A stretch of 61,526 nt of DNA from an uncultured Pelagibacteraceae bacterium (GCA_902537575.1 CACBBX010000003.1:1-61526); one strand, 5' to 3'. Numbered from the stretch's first letter, positions 29,286-43,098 are shown. Translations and numbers: made by a program. The notes: generated by a model from the sequence alone, not told the origin.

Positions 29286-29843
29286 TTGAGCAAAGACACG
29301 GGATTTTCAATAACTTCAGCTGAAAGATATTCACTTGCACTTTATGAGCTATCCAACGAGAGCAATATTTTGACTCAAATCGAGGAACAGTGTTCATCTG
29401 TCTTAGAATTGATAAATACAAGTGATGACTTTAAAAATCTAATCAAAGATCCAACAATAAAACAGGATAATTTATTAAAGATTACAAATTCAATTTCAGA
29501 AAATTATAAATTTGAAACTTTATTCAAAAATTTTTTAAATTTTTTAGTTCAAAAAAGAAGGTTCTTTTTTTTAGAAAGAATTCTTAAAAGTTTTGTTGAG
29601 ATATGTTCAAAAAAGAGAGGTGAACTTAAGGCAGAATTAAAATCAGCAAAAGAATTATCTAATGATGAAATAACCAAAATTACAGATGAGCTCACTAAAA
29701 ATTTTAGCTCAAAAATAAAATTAAACTACAAATATGATAAAAGTTTAATAGGAGGTTTAGTATTTCAAGTCGGAAGCACTATGGTTGACACCTCAATTAA
29801 AAATAAATTACAACAAATTGAAAACAGAATGATAGAGGCATAA
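29286..29843 (+). CDS. atpH: ATP synthase F1 delta subunit
   Basis: AtpH (185 aa, OSCP-like) connects the F1 head to the peripheral stalk. The helical N-terminal domain begins SKDTGFSITSAERYSLALYE, with the ERYxxALYEL pattern of the family. The C-terminal part has KKRGELKAELKSAKELSNDE and SLIGGLVFQVGSTMVDTSI, the family signature near the end. The start is TTG 29286, supported by a good Shine-Dalgarno sequence. It leads atpA with no gap. The F0 genes are not in this window, as is usual in alphaproteobacteria, where F0 and F1 operons are separate. Confidence 0.95.
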   Translation: MSKDTGFSITSAERYSLALYELSNESNILTQIEEQCSSVLELINTSDDFKNLIKDPTIKQDNLLKITNSISENYKFETLFKNFLNFLVQKRRFFFLERILKSFVEICSKKRGELKAELKSAKELSNDEITKITDELTKNFSSKIKLNYKYDKSLIGGLVFQVGSTMVDTSIKNKLQQIENRMIEA

Positions 29844-31379
29844 ATGGAAATTAATCCTTCAGAAGTTACAAAAATATTAAAAGAACAAATTAAAAATTTT
29901 GGTGAAAAAACAGAGGTTACTGAAGTTGGCCAGATATTATCTGTTGGAGATGGTATTGCTAGAATTTATGGCTTAGATAATGTTCAGGCTGGCGAGATGG
30001 TTGAGTTTGCCGATGGTTCAAAAGGTATGGCTCTTAACTTGGAAAGTGAAAATGTTGGTGTTGTAATTTTTGGTGATGATAGAAACATTAAAGAAGGTGA
30101 TATTGTTAAAAGAACAGGAAACATTGTCGATACACCAGTAGGAAAAGAACTTTTGGGTAGAGTGGTTGATGGTCTTGGAAATCCAATTGATGGAAAAGGA
30201 GCGCTCGATAAAAGTGTTAAAAAAACAAGAGTAGAAGTTAAAGCCCCTGGTATTATCCCGAGACAATCAGTTAGTGAGCCAATGCAAACTGGATTAAAAT
30301 CAATTGATAGTTTAGTGCCAATCGGAAGAGGTCAAAGAGAATTAATTATTGGAGACAGACAGACAGGTAAAACTGCTGTTGCTGTCGATGCGATTATAAA
30401 TCAGAAAAAAATTAACGAGTCAGGTGATGAGAAACAAAAATTATATTGTATCTATGTTGCAGTAGGTCAAAAAAGATCAACAGTAAGACAAATTCAAAAA
30501 ACTTTAGAAGAAGCTGGAGCAATGGAATACACAACTATTGTTGCTGCTACAGCATCAGACTCAGCGCCATTACAATTTTTAGCTCCTTATACAGGTTGCG
30601 CAATGGGTGAATATTTTAGGGATAATGGAATGCACGCCTTAATTATTTACGATGATCTATCGAAACAAGCTGTTGCATATAGACAAATGTCTCTTCTTTT
30701 AAGAAGACCTCCAGGCAGAGAAGCTTACCCAGGAGATGTATTTTATCTGCACAGTAGATTATTAGAAAGAGCTGCAAAACTTAGTGATGAACATGGTGGA
30801 GGTTCATTAACTGCACTTCCAATAATTGAAACACAAGGAGGTGATGTTTCTGCATTTATTCCAACAAATGTTATTTCAATTACAGATGGCCAAATATTTT
30901 TAGAAACAGAGCTTTTTAACCAAGGTATTCGACCAGCAATTAACGTTGGATTGTCTGTATCGAGGGTTGGGTCTTCAGCTCAAACAAAAGCTATGAAAAA
31001 AGTATCAGGCTCCATGAAACTTGAGTTAGCTCAGTACAGAGAAATGGCAGCTTTTGCTCAATTTGGATCAGATTTAGATGCGTCTACCCAACAACTACTT
31101 AATAGAGGTTCAAAATTAACAGAACTTTTAAAACAAAAACAATATTCACCACTGACGGTCGCAGAGCAAGTAGTATCTGTTTTTTGTGGAGTTAAAGGTT
31201 ATTTGGATGATATAGATTTGAAAGATATTGCAGAGTTCGAAGCAAAAATAATTGAAAAATGTAAATCTGATAAGCCTGAAATAATTAACTCTATCCAAAG
31301 TTCTGGAAAACTTGAAGAAGACAAAGAAAAACTATTAATAGAAGTAATTACTCAACTTAAACAAAACTTTAAATCATAA
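29844..31379 (+). CDS. atpA: ATP synthase F1 alpha subunit
   Basis: AtpA (511 aa) forms the non-catalytic nucleotide sites of the F1 hexamer. The start [20 protein letters not shown] is canonical. The Walker A is [13 protein letters not shown], with [14 protein letters not shown], the Walker B-region [40 protein letters not shown], and the arginine-finger segment [14 protein letters not shown]. It abuts atpH and is six bases from atpG. Confidence 0.98.
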   Translation: MEINPSEVTKILKEQIKNFGEKTEVTEVGQILSVGDGIARIYGLDNVQAGEMVEFADGSKGMALNLESENVGVVIFGDDRNIKEGDIVKRTGNIVDTPVGKELLGRVVDGLGNPIDGKGALDKSVKKTRVEVKAPGIIPRQSVSEPMQTGLKSIDSLVPIGRGQRELIIGDRQTGKTAVAVDAIINQKKINESGDEKQKLYCIYVAVGQKRSTVRQIQKTLEEAGAMEYTTIVAATASDSAPLQFLAPYTGCAMGEYFRDNGMHALIIYDDLSKQAVAYRQMSLLLRRPPGREAYPGDVFYLHSRLLERAAKLSDEHGGGSLTALPIIETQGGDVSAFIPTNVISITDGQIFLETELFNQGIRPAINVGLSVSRVGSSAQTKAMKKVSGSMKLELAQYREMAAFAQFGSDLDASTQQLLNRGSKLTELLKQKQYSPLTVAEQVVSVFCGVKGYLDDIDLKDIAEFEAKIIEKCKSDKPEIINSIQSSGKLEEDKEKLLIEVITQLKQNFKS

Positions 31380-31385
31380 TAATAA

Positions 31386-33681
<2,296 letters not shown>

Positions 33682-33682
<1 letters not shown>

Positions 33683-34074
33683 TGAGCGAAGAATTTAAGA
33701 TTGAAATTGTAAATCCAGAAAAATCTTTTTTAGTAAAAGATGACGTTTCCGAAGTTGTTGTACCTGCCTATGAAGGAGAAATGGGAATATTAAAAGATCA
33801 TATTTCTATTATTTCTTTTTTAAAGCCTGGAATTATTAAAATTTTATCAAAATCAGGTAATGAAAGTTATTATATTGAAGATGGCATTGTTGAATTTAAA
33901 AATAATAATCTTTCAATTCTAACTAGTTCCATATTTAATATTGCTGATATGGATAAATCCAAACAACAAGATTTATTGAAACAAGCTGAGGAAGAATCTG
34001 GTAAGGAAAAAATAAGTGACCAGTCTAGGTATTTAATTGATCAGAAAATCGAAGTTTTAAAAACACTCAATTAG
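33682..34074 (+). CDS. atpC: ATP synthase F1 epsilon subunit
   Basis: AtpC (130 aa) is the small regulatory subunit at the base of the gamma shaft. The beta-sandwich domain is recognisable (FKIEIVNPEKSFLVKDDVSE, VVPAYEGEMGILKDHISII), followed by a short helical C-terminus. It is the last atp gene. Its TAG stop overlaps the TAA stop of the convergent rppH by two bases (TTAG at 34071-34074), leaving no room for a terminator between them. Confidence 0.95.
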
Positions 34075-34544
34075 ATTAATTTTTCAACTTTTTTTTGTAC
34101 TTCTTTGTATACATGCAACTTAAAATCTACTACTACTTTAGTTAGTTGATCTAGCTCTATCCATTTCCAATCTAAAAACTCTGGATGATGTGTTTTAATA
34201 TTAATTTCCTTATCCTCACCAGTAAATCTCATTAGAAACCATTTTTGTTTCTGCCCTCTATATTTACCCTTCCAAATAATACCTAGTAGACGTTCTGGAA
34301 GTTCATAAGTTATCATGCCATCTAACTCTTTAATAAGTTTAACACTTCTAATACTAGTTTCCTCTTCTAGCTCTCTATAAGCAGCCTTTAAAAAATCTTC
34401 ACCAGAGTCAACTCCTCCCTGAGGCATCTGCCAAAAATCTTTTGGATTATCAATTCTCTTAGCTACAAATACTTTGTTTTCTTCATTTAAAACTACAATT
34501 CCCACACCACTTCTTAGTGGTAAGCTACTATATTTCTTATCCAT
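34071..34544 (-). CDS. rppH: RNA pyrophosphohydrolase RppH (Nudix)
   Basis: RppH (157 aa) removes pyrophosphate from mRNA 5' ends to trigger decay. It opens with LPLRSGVGIVVLNEENKVFV and WQMPQGGVDSGEDFLKAAYR, with the Nudix box continuing RELEEETSI. The box keeps all catalytic glutamates but has Ser where the consensus has Gly, as I would expect for alphaproteobacterial RppH. The gene is one base downstream of ctpA and is the last of the rplU-to-rppH minus-strand run. It converges on atpC with overlapping stop codons. Confidence 0.93.
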   Translation of the reverse strand: MDKKYSSLPLRSGVGIVVLNEENKVFVAKRIDNPKDFWQMPQGGVDSGEDFLKAAYRELEEETSIRSVKLIKELDGMITYELPERLLGIIWKGKYRGQKQKWFLMRFTGEDKEINIKTHHPEFLDWKWIELDQLTKVVVDFKLHVYKEVQKKVEKLI

Positions 34545-34545
34545 G

Positions 34546-35685
34546 TTATCCGTTGAGTAACTTAATGGCGTAACTTAGTTGATTGTCTGTGTCACTCTTT
34601 ATCTTAAAATCATCTCCATCTTCATTGATTTCAATATCAGGTCTGACCCCAATCTCAGAAATAGACTTTCCAGACGGCAGATAATATTTTGCAACAGTTA
34701 ATCGTATAGCACCTTTATTTTTAAGTGGAATGATAGATTGTACAGATCCTTTTCCATAACTGTTTTCTCCAACAATTATTGCTCTTTTGTGGTCCTTTAA
34801 TGCACCCGCTACTATTTCAGAGGCAGAGGCTGAACCGTAATTAATCAATACCAACAATGTTTTTCCATCTGTAATATCTCCTTTTTTAGCAAACCATTTT
34901 CTATTTTCTGATTTTTTTCTACTTTTTGTAGATACTATCTCCCCATTATCTAAAAAAAAATCTGAGATGGTTATAGCTTGAGACAATAGTCCTCCAGGAT
35001 TATTCCTTAAATCTAAAATAAATGCATTTACACTTTTATTTTTTTTTAATTTTTTAACCTGTTTTTCAATTTGATTGCTACTATTTTCATTAAATGATGT
35101 AAGTCTTATATATCCTATATTATTTTCTAAAATTTCAGATTTGACTGATTGAATTTCTATTATTTCTCTAACAATATTAAATGTTAGTGCTTTTTTTTCT
35201 CCTCTTCGCCTTACGGTTAATTCTATTCCAGAACCAACTGGTCCCCGCATCAAATCAACAGCTTCAGCCAAGGATTTGCCTTGAACTTGAATATTATTTA
35301 TTTTTACAATGTAGTCTCCAGCTTTTAATCCTGCCTTTGAAGCAGGTGTATCATCTATCGGTGATATTACTTTAACTACACCAGCTTCCATACTTACTTC
35401 AATACCCAAACCTCCAAATTCACCACTTGTCTCTGTTTGCATTTGTTCAAGAATTTTTGGTGACATATATGCGGAGTAAGGATCAAGAGATTGAAGGAGA
35501 CCATTGATAGCCGAATCCATACTTTCAGACTGATTTACCTCATCTACGTACTCTTTATTTATTTTTTCTAGGACTTCACCAAAAAGATCAATTTTTTTAT
35601 AAATATCAATCTCAGCTGTATTTACGCTGCTATTTAAGAAAAAAACAGATAAAAAAATTATTAAATATGTTTTAAATAGTTTCAT
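34546..35685 (-). CDS. ctpA: Carboxy-terminal processing peptidase (S41 family)
   Basis: This 379-residue protease has a signal peptide (MKLFKTYLIIFLSVFFLNSS), so it acts in the periplasm. A PDZ domain follows (GGLGIEVSMEAGVVKVISPI, SKAGLKAGDYIVKINN, LAEAVDLMRGPVGS), and then the S41 core with LDLRNNPGGLL, the nucleophile in GSASASEIVAGALKD and the general base lysine in GENSYGKGSVQ. I start at ATG 35685, which overlaps the rsfS stop by four bases and puts the signal peptide at the N-terminus; an earlier in-frame start would place 12 charged residues before it. The family trims C-terminal tails of envelope proteins. Confidence 0.94.
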   Translation of the reverse strand: MKLFKTYLIIFLSVFFLNSSVNTAEIDIYKKIDLFGEVLEKINKEYVDEVNQSESMDSAINGLLQSLDPYSAYMSPKILEQMQTETSGEFGGLGIEVSMEAGVVKVISPIDDTPASKAGLKAGDYIVKINNIQVQGKSLAEAVDLMRGPVGSGIELTVRRRGEKKALTFNIVREIIEIQSVKSEILENNIGYIRLTSFNENSSNQIEKQVKKLKKNKSVNAFILDLRNNPGGLLSQAITISDFFLDNGEIVSTKSRKKSENRKWFAKKGDITDGKTLLVLINYGSASASEIVAGALKDHKRAIIVGENSYGKGSVQSIIPLKNKGAIRLTVAKYYLPSGKSISEIGVRPDIEINEDGDDFKIKSDTDNQLSYAIKLLNG

Positions 35686-36032
35686 ATCATAACTTTTTCT
35701 TTTGGAATAAATTCTGACCAAATTTTCTCAAGTTCATAAAATTTTCTTTTTTCAGGATGAAAAATATGAACAATTAAATCTATACCATCAACTAATTTCC
35801 ATTCATTACTTTGTTTACCCTCAATCTTAGAATCTGGAACTCCATTTTTTTTTAACTTTTCTAAAACTTGTTCTGATAATGATTGAATATGTCTTGAAGA
35901 GGTGCCGCTGGCAATAATCATATAATCAGCCATTGAGCTCTTATCTTTTAAATCAATTGTTATTATGTCCTGTGCTTTATTAAGATCGAGGGTATTGATT
36001 ACAATCTTTTTAAGATCTGAAATTTTATCCAT
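35682..36032 (-). CDS. rsfS: Ribosomal silencing factor RsfS
   Basis: RsfS (116 aa) binds L14 on the 50S subunit and blocks subunit joining when nutrients are short. It shows the family features DIITIDLKDKSSMADYMIIA, SGTSSRHIQSLSEQVLEKLK, SKIEGKQSNEWKLVDGIDLI and VHIFHPEKRKFYELEKIW. It is 17 bases downstream of nadD and overlaps ctpA by four bases. The nadD-rsfS pairing is widely conserved. Length and start are normal. Confidence 0.95.
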   Translation of the reverse strand: MDKISDLKKIVINTLDLNKAQDIITIDLKDKSSMADYMIIASGTSSRHIQSLSEQVLEKLKKNGVPDSKIEGKQSNEWKLVDGIDLIVHIFHPEKRKFYELEKIWSEFIPKEKVMI

Positions 36033-36049
36033 TAATTAGATTTAGACTA

Positions 36050-36607
36050 TCAAATTTTTCTTAATTGAGAAGATGAAATGTTGACTTTTTTAAATTCAAT
36101 AAATTTAAGTACCTCTTTATTAAGTTGCTTAAATGTCTTTGATTTTAATGAATTTTTTTTATATCCATGACGATCAAATACTAAAATGTTGCATTTTTGT
36201 GAAATTAATTTCGACTTATGCCACTTGTGGAAGCTAATTAAATTATCTGCACCCATTAAAAAATAGATTTCAATATTTTTATTTTTTTTTAAATGGTTGA
36301 TGAGATCAATGGTTTTGTTTGATTTGATTAAGTTTTCATAAAATTTTACTTTTATAAATGAATTTGAGCCAATAATACGTCTACATCCTTTAATTCTTTT
36401 TAAAACCGTTGTTTCACTTTCAGCTTTAAAGGGATTTTTTTTTGTTATAGCCCAGATTATATTCTGAAGTTGAAATCTCTTTTTTGCCTCTTTAGATATT
36501 GCCAAGTGTCCTTTATGTGCAGGATCAAAAGAACCTCCCAGAACCCCGATTTTGATTTTTTTAGTATTCAATTTATTTTCTTGTTTTTCCTTTACTCGTA
36601 ACTTCAT
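36050..36607 (-). CDS. nadD: Nicotinate-nucleotide adenylyltransferase
   Basis: NadD (185 aa) adenylates nicotinate mononucleotide in NAD synthesis. The nucleotidyltransferase signature GVLGGSFDPAHKGHLAIS (with HxGH) is near the N-terminus, FLMGADNLISFHKWHKSK is typical, and the C-terminal VNISSSQLRKI matches the ISSTxxR motif. The ATG at 36607 gives about 17 basic residues before the fold and overlaps proA by 35 bases; no better start is seen. It is part of the proB-proA-nadD-rsfS order. Confidence 0.94.
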   Translation of the reverse strand: MKLRVKEKQENKLNTKKIKIGVLGGSFDPAHKGHLAISKEAKKRFQLQNIIWAITKKNPFKAESETTVLKRIKGCRRIIGSNSFIKVKFYENLIKSNKTIDLINHLKKNKNIEIYFLMGADNLISFHKWHKSKLISQKCNILVFDRHGYKKNSLKSKTFKQLNKEVLKFIEFKKVNISSSQLRKI

Positions 36608-37823
36608 ATTTATAAGAAACTAATTGATTTAATCCTACAGGTCCTCTTGGAGGTAATACATTTGTAGAAATTCCTACTTCTCCACCGAATCCAAATTCTC
36701 CACCATCAGCAAATTGAGTTGATGTATTATGCATAGCAATTGAGCTTTTAATATTTCTTAAAAAGTTTTTGGCTGTTTTTTTATTATTTGTAATTATACA
36801 ATCTGTATGCATTGTTCCATATTTGTTTATATGATCAATACTTTCATCAAGATTATTTACAATTTTTACTGATACTACAGGTGCTAAATATTCTGTAGAC
36901 CAATTTTTTTCTTTAGCTGGCAATAATTTCCCTTTGTAATACTTTTTTAAAAACTTATCTCCATATATTTTACAATTTTTATTTTGTAGCTCGCTCAAAA
37001 TTGGATTACAAAATTCTTTTGCAACTTTTTTATGAATCAGAATGGTTTCTGTTGCACCGCAAATACTTGTATTTCTTAATTTTGCATTATAAACAACTTT
37101 TTTTGCCATAGTTAAAGTTGCATCTTTATCAACATATGTATGACAAAGTCCTTCAAGGTGCCCAATAATGGGTACATTAGATAAATCTTGAACTCTTTTT
37201 ACTAAATTTTTTCCACCTCGTGGAATAATTACATCAATATATTTTTTCATACCTGATAGCATAATATCCACTACTCTTCTCTGTTTTGTATCAATGAATT
37301 GAATAAAGTTTTCGTCAACTTTATTAACTTTAAGTGCTTTTCGAAAAATCTTTGCTAAAATTCTATTAGTATTTATTGCTTCTGAGCCACCTTTCAAAAT
37401 TACTGGATTTCCTGATTTAAAGCATAGACTAGCTACGTCTGAGGTGACGTTTGGCCTACTCTCGTAAATAACTCCAATTACCCCTATAGGTATTGATATT
37501 TTACTAATATTCAAACCATTAGGCCTTTTCCATTTTTCTAAAGTATTTCCGACTGGATCTTTTAATTTTGCAATTTTAATAATTGAATTTTGAATATCTT
37601 TTAATTTAGTTTCATTTATTAAAAGTCTACTAATTAAATGATTTTTAATACCTATTTTTCTGGCGTAATTTGCATCTTTTAAGTTTTGCTTAAGTATTAA
37701 TTTTTTTTCATTACCTAATAATTCTGCGTATTTATTTAATACTTTATTTTTGATTTTTGTATCAATTTTCTGTTCAAAAGCTTTCCTTGCTTTTCTGCCA
37801 ACTAAGTTCATATATTTGATCAT
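36573..37823 (-). CDS. proA: Gamma-glutamyl phosphate reductase
   Basis: ProA (416 aa) reduces gamma-glutamyl phosphate to glutamate semialdehyde with NADPH in proline synthesis. Family motifs are PIGVIGVIYESRPNVTSDVA, KSGNPVILKGGSEAINTN, IIPRGGKNLVKRVQ, and the catalytic cysteine in KLRNTSICGATETIL. GEFGFGGEVGISTNVLPPRG ends the protein as expected. The ATG at 37823 abuts the proB stop; a second ATG at 37811 is an alternative. The unit makes proline from glutamate with proB. Confidence 0.97.
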   Translation of the reverse strand: MIKYMNLVGRKARKAFEQKIDTKIKNKVLNKYAELLGNEKKLILKQNLKDANYARKIGIKNHLISRLLINETKLKDIQNSIIKIAKLKDPVGNTLEKWKRPNGLNISKISIPIGVIGVIYESRPNVTSDVASLCFKSGNPVILKGGSEAINTNRILAKIFRKALKVNKVDENFIQFIDTKQRRVVDIMLSGMKKYIDVIIPRGGKNLVKRVQDLSNVPIIGHLEGLCHTYVDKDATLTMAKKVVYNAKLRNTSICGATETILIHKKVAKEFCNPILSELQNKNCKIYGDKFLKKYYKGKLLPAKEKNWSTEYLAPVVSVKIVNNLDESIDHINKYGTMHTDCIITNNKKTAKNFLRNIKSSIAMHNTSTQFADGGEFGFGGEVGISTNVLPPRGPVGLNQLVSYKYEVTSKGKTRK

Positions 37824-39927
<2,104 letters not shown>

Positions 39928-39930
39928 CTA

Positions 39931-40185
39931 TTAATTGGGTTTTACTGAAACGAAAGTTCTATCTGCTTTTGATTTTTTGAATACAACTTTGCCTTTAACT
40001 ACTGAAAAAATAGAATGATCTTTACCCATGCCTACATTCTCACCAGGAAAAATTTTAGTTCCTCTTTGTCTTACGATTATATTACCAGGTATGACTGTTT
40101 CACCACCATATTTTTTAACACCCAATCTTCGTCCGGCACTATCTCGTCCGTTTCTTGATGATCCACCTGCTTTTTTTGTTGCCAT
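39931..40185 (-). CDS. rpmA: Ribosomal protein L27
   Basis: L27 (84 aa) reaches the peptidyl transferase centre. The N-terminus [20 protein letters not shown] and [20 protein letters not shown] are diagnostic. An AAAGG sits just before the ATG. The Met-Ala start needs no processing of a longer leader peptide as seen in Firmicutes. It lies 10 bases after rplU and 27 before obgE. Confidence 0.98.
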   Translation of the reverse strand: MATKKAGGSSRNGRDSAGRRLGVKKYGGETVIPGNIIVRQRGTKIFPGENVGMGKDHSIFSVVKGKVVFKKSKADRTFVSVKPN

Positions 40186-40195
40186 AACTTACCTT

Positions 40196-40594
40196 TTATT
40201 TACTTACTGCTTCTTTAGTTTCTTCTTTCTTTGATGTCTTAGAAACTTTTTTAGCTTCAGATAAAACTTTACCATCTTTTGAAAAGATTTTATTTATTCT
40301 TATCATAGAATACTCTTGTCGATGCCCATTTTTTCTTCTTGAATTGTGTCTTCTTCTTTTTTTAAAAATTAGTATGGTTCTATTTTTACTGTTTTTAATT
40401 AAATCAGCTTCAACTTTTGCTCCACTTACATAAGGAGCACCGACCTCAATAGAATTATCATCCCCATATGCTAGGATTTCATTAAATTCAATTTTTGTTT
40501 CAGGTTTTGAATCTGGGAGTTTCTCTACTTTAAGAATTTCTCCAGACTTAACTTTGTATTGTTTTCCACCTGTTTTTATAACTGCGTAAGACAT
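40196..40594 (-). CDS. rplU: Ribosomal protein L21 with basic tail
   Basis: L21 (132 aa) binds 23S rRNA in the 50S subunit. The core MSYAVIKTGGKQYKVKSGEI, VEADLIKNSKNRTILIFKK and RRRHNSRRKNGHRQEYSMIR is standard. About 25 to 30 residues beyond the usual C-terminus form a Lys-, Ser- and Glu-rich tail (LSEAKKVSKTSKKEETKEA). It is the first gene of the rightward-to-leftward run through rppH, with a good promoter directly upstream. Confidence 0.97.
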   Translation of the reverse strand: MSYAVIKTGGKQYKVKSGEILKVEKLPDSKPETKIEFNEILAYGDDNSIEVGAPYVSGAKVEADLIKNSKNRTILIFKKRRRHNSRRKNGHRQEYSMIRINKIFSKDGKVLSEAKKVSKTSKKEETKEAVSK

Positions 40595-40621
40595 ACTATG
40601 AATATTTATTTAAGTATCCGC

Positions 40622-40649
40622 AATATAGTTGTAGCTAAGTTTTAGTCAA
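40622..40649 (-). promoter_or_regulatory. Promoter of the rplU operon
   Basis: On the minus strand TTGACT (40649-40644) and TATATT (40627-40622) are 16 bases apart, in the 65-base gap between gloB and rplU. Transcription would begin near 40615, about 20 bases before the rplU ATG. It is a good match to the housekeeping sigma consensus. Confidence 0.68.
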
Positions 40650-40659
40650 GCCGAATTAA

Positions 40660-41379
40660 CTAGAAATTATCCTTTAAATCTCGCAGTTTTGAAAAGGTTT
40701 TGACATCTTTTGCTCTTAAAAAAATATTGCAATCCAATTCTTCTTTAAGAGTAGACGGAATTGTGGGCAAGCTATTTTTTAACTTTATTTGAATATTTTG
40801 TATTTTTTTTTTAAGATTTAGATTTTCAGAGTCATGTTTGATACAAAATTGTGAATTATTAAGAGTATATTCGTGACCACAATAAATTTGAGTATCAAGA
40901 GGCATAGCTTTAATTTTGTTTAAAGAACTAAACATTTGTTCGTAGGTGCCTTCAAAAATTCTCCCACAGCCAAGGGAAAAAAGAGTATCTCCAGTAAATA
41001 GTAATTTATCTTTATAAAAATGAAAACAAATATGGCCCTTAGTATGTCCTGGAACGTGAATTATTTTAGCTACAAAATTATTACTTTTCCATATTTCATT
41101 GTCTTCAAGACAGATATCAATTTCTGGAATTCTTTCTGAGTCATGTTTAAAGCCAACAACAATACTATTATATTTTTTTTTTAATTCCTTATTACCTCCA
41201 ATATGATCAAAATGATGATGAGTATTTAAAATATATTTTAGATTAATATTTTTATTTTTTAGATAATCAATTATTGGTCTGGCCTCACTTGGATCAACAA
41301 CACATGCTAAATTATTAGTCTCATCAATAATTAAATAGCTATAATTATCTTGGAGACATGAAATTATTTCTATTTTCAT
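40660..41379 (-). CDS. gloB: Hydroxyacylglutathione hydrolase (glyoxalase II)
   Basis: GloB (239 aa) hydrolyses S-lactoylglutathione to lactate and glutathione, the second step of methylglyoxal detoxification. It is a metallo-beta-lactamase-fold protein with the dinuclear metal motif THHHFDHIGG, HVPGHTKGHICFHF, FTGDTLFSLGCGRIFEGT and CGHEYTLNN. The N-terminus (QDNYSYLIID) is typical. It starts one base after metW, so it likely shares the metX-metW transcript and its SAM-II control. Any functional tie to methionine synthesis is unclear. Confidence 0.95.
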   Translation of the reverse strand: MKIEIISCLQDNYSYLIIDETNNLACVVDPSEARPIIDYLKNKNINLKYILNTHHHFDHIGGNKELKKKYNSIVVGFKHDSERIPEIDICLEDNEIWKSNNFVAKIIHVPGHTKGHICFHFYKDKLLFTGDTLFSLGCGRIFEGTYEQMFSSLNKIKAMPLDTQIYCGHEYTLNNSQFCIKHDSENLNLKKKIQNIQIKLKNSLPTIPSTLKEELDCNIFLRAKDVKTFSKLRDLKDNF

Positions 41380-41380
41380 T

Positions 41381-41977
41381 TTATTTTTCTATCAAAAAAA
41401 TTCCTAGATCTGCAAAAAAATTTTTAATCGTTAAATTGCTATGATTTATTATTGAAACATTCTGATTGTTTATAGCCAAAGATTTAAAGATTTTGATGTT
41501 TCTTGATTTTGCAAAGCTAAAAAAATCCTTTATTGAACACATATGAATATTAGGAGTATTGTACCATTCATCAGGTAATGTCTTAGTAATTGGCATTGTG
41601 CCTTTTATGAGTAAATGAAATCTGACTTTCCAATAACCAAAGTTTGGAATAGTTACAATCGCTTTTTTTCCAACCCTTAAAAGTTCATTTATAACCAGCT
41701 CAGGATCTAAAAAAGCTTGAAGGGTTTGACTAAGAACAACATAGTCAAAAGATTTGTCTGGGAATTGTTTTAAATCTTTTTCTGCATTACCTTCAATTAC
41801 AGTCAATCCTTTAGCTATACACTCTTGCACTTTGCTTTTGGATATCTCCATTCCCCTAATATTTGTATTTTTATTCTTTTTCAAAAATTCCATCAAAATC
41901 CCGTCTCCACAACCCACATCTAATACTTTTTTCTCTTTTTCTATTAATTCAGCTATTACTTGAAATTCGTTCTTCAT
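41381..41977 (-). CDS. metW: MetW, methionine biosynthesis methyltransferase-fold protein
   Basis: MetW (198 aa) has a SAM-binding Rossmann fold (KVLDVGCGDGILMEFLK) and the family segments GMEISKSKVQECIAKGLTVI, FDYVVLSQTLQAFLDPELVI and TIPNFGYWKVRFHLL. Its role is to support MetX in homoserine acylation; how it does so is less well defined. It starts two bases after metX, the near-universal metX-metW arrangement of proteobacteria using this route. It ends one base before gloB. Confidence 0.95.
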   Translation of the reverse strand: MKNEFQVIAELIEKEKKVLDVGCGDGILMEFLKKNKNTNIRGMEISKSKVQECIAKGLTVIEGNAEKDLKQFPDKSFDYVVLSQTLQAFLDPELVINELLRVGKKAIVTIPNFGYWKVRFHLLIKGTMPITKTLPDEWYNTPNIHMCSIKDFFSFAKSRNIKIFKSLAINNQNVSIINHSNLTIKNFFADLGIFLIEK

Positions 41978-41979
41978 AA

Positions 41980-43098
41980 TTAATTTTCTAGGTAAGATTT
42001 ATCTAAAAAGTTTTTAAGTGCAGTTAAAAAGTCTGGAACATCTAATAAAAAAGAGTCGTGGCCTTTATCAGACTCTATTTCAACAAAACCCACATCTGCA
42101 CCAATAGAATTTAAGGCAATTACAATATCCTTATTTTCTTGGGTTGGATAAAGCCAGTCAGATGTGAAAGATATTATAAAAAACTTTGCTTTTGTAGCCT
42201 TAAACGCATTAGATAAATTTCCTTTGAATTGTTTTGCTAAGTCAAAATAATCCATTGCTCTTGTAATATAAAGATAACTATTCGCATCGAATCTGTCGAC
42301 AAATACTGAACCTTGATATCTTAAATAACTTTCTATCTGAAAATCCGCATCAAAACCAAATTTCAAATCTTCTCTCTCTTGAAGTTTTCTTCCAAATTTT
42401 TCTTGGAGACCTTTTTTTGAAAGATAAGTTATATGTGCAGCCATTCTTGCAACAGCCAAACCTTTATTTGGAATTGTATCTTTAGATGAATAATCTCCAT
42501 CTTTCCAATTACTATCAGCGGCTATAGCCTGTCTTCCTAATTCATTAAATGCAATATTTTGTGCTGAGTGACTAGACGTACATGCAATTGGGATAACAGT
42601 CTTAGCTTTATCAGGAAAATTACTTATAAACTGAAGTACTTGCATACCACCCATTGAGCCACCTGCGATTGAAAAAAGTTTGTCTATACCAAAATGTTCA
42701 AGCAAATTATATTGTGCATTTACCATATCATTAATAGTTATAACTGGAAAATTTGTGCCAAAAGCATTACCAGTATTAGGGTCTTCATGGCTTGGTCCAA
42801 AAGAGCCCATACATCCACCAATCACATTTGCACAAATAATAAAGTATTTTTTGGTATCAATTGCTTTATCTGGACCAACTGCATAAGACCACCAACCATC
42901 TTTTTTGGTTATTGGATTTAGGCCAGTAACAAATTGATCACCAGTCAATGCATGAAAAACCAAAATAGCATTATCTTTTTTTCTGTTTAATAAACCATAA
43001 GTTTCGTATGCGATTGGGAATTCATTAATAGTTTTTCCACAATCTAACTTTAAAGGTTTTTTTACTACCAGAGTTTTAATATTATTCTCAGTATCCAT
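41980..43098 (-). CDS. metX: Homoserine O-acyltransferase MetX
   Basis: MetX (372 aa) acylates homoserine (acetyl or succinyl donor) at the entry to methionine synthesis. It is an alpha/beta-hydrolase-fold enzyme: NAILVFHALTGDQFVTG, the nucleophile elbow AGGSMGGMQVLQF, IACTSSHSAQNIAFNE, FTSDWLYPTQENKD and the catalytic histidine in DKGHDSFLLD. The start at 43098 lies about 35 bases after a SAM-II riboswitch, so expression should fall when SAM is plentiful. No strong Shine-Dalgarno is visible. Donor choice cannot be decided from what I can see. Confidence 0.96.
   Translation of the reverse strand: MDTENNIKTLVVKKPLKLDCGKTINEFPIAYETYGLLNRKKDNAILVFHALTGDQFVTGLNPITKKDGWWSYAVGPDKAIDTKKYFIICANVIGGCMGSFGPSHEDPNTGNAFGTNFPVITINDMVNAQYNLLEHFGIDKLFSIAGGSMGGMQVLQFISNFPDKAKTVIPIACTSSHSAQNIAFNELGRQAIAADSNWKDGDYSSKDTIPNKGLAVARMAAHITYLSKKGLQEKFGRKLQEREDLKFGFDADFQIESYLRYQGSVFVDRFDANSYLYITRAMDYFDLAKQFKGNLSNAFKATKAKFFIISFTSDWLYPTQENKDIVIALNSIGADVGFVEIESDKGHDSFLLDVPDFLTALKNFLDKSYLEN

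Noticed and set aside
35686-35721. Longer N-terminus of CtpA
   Set aside because: It would put charged residues before the signal peptide; ATG 35685 gives a standard ATGA overlap with rsfS.
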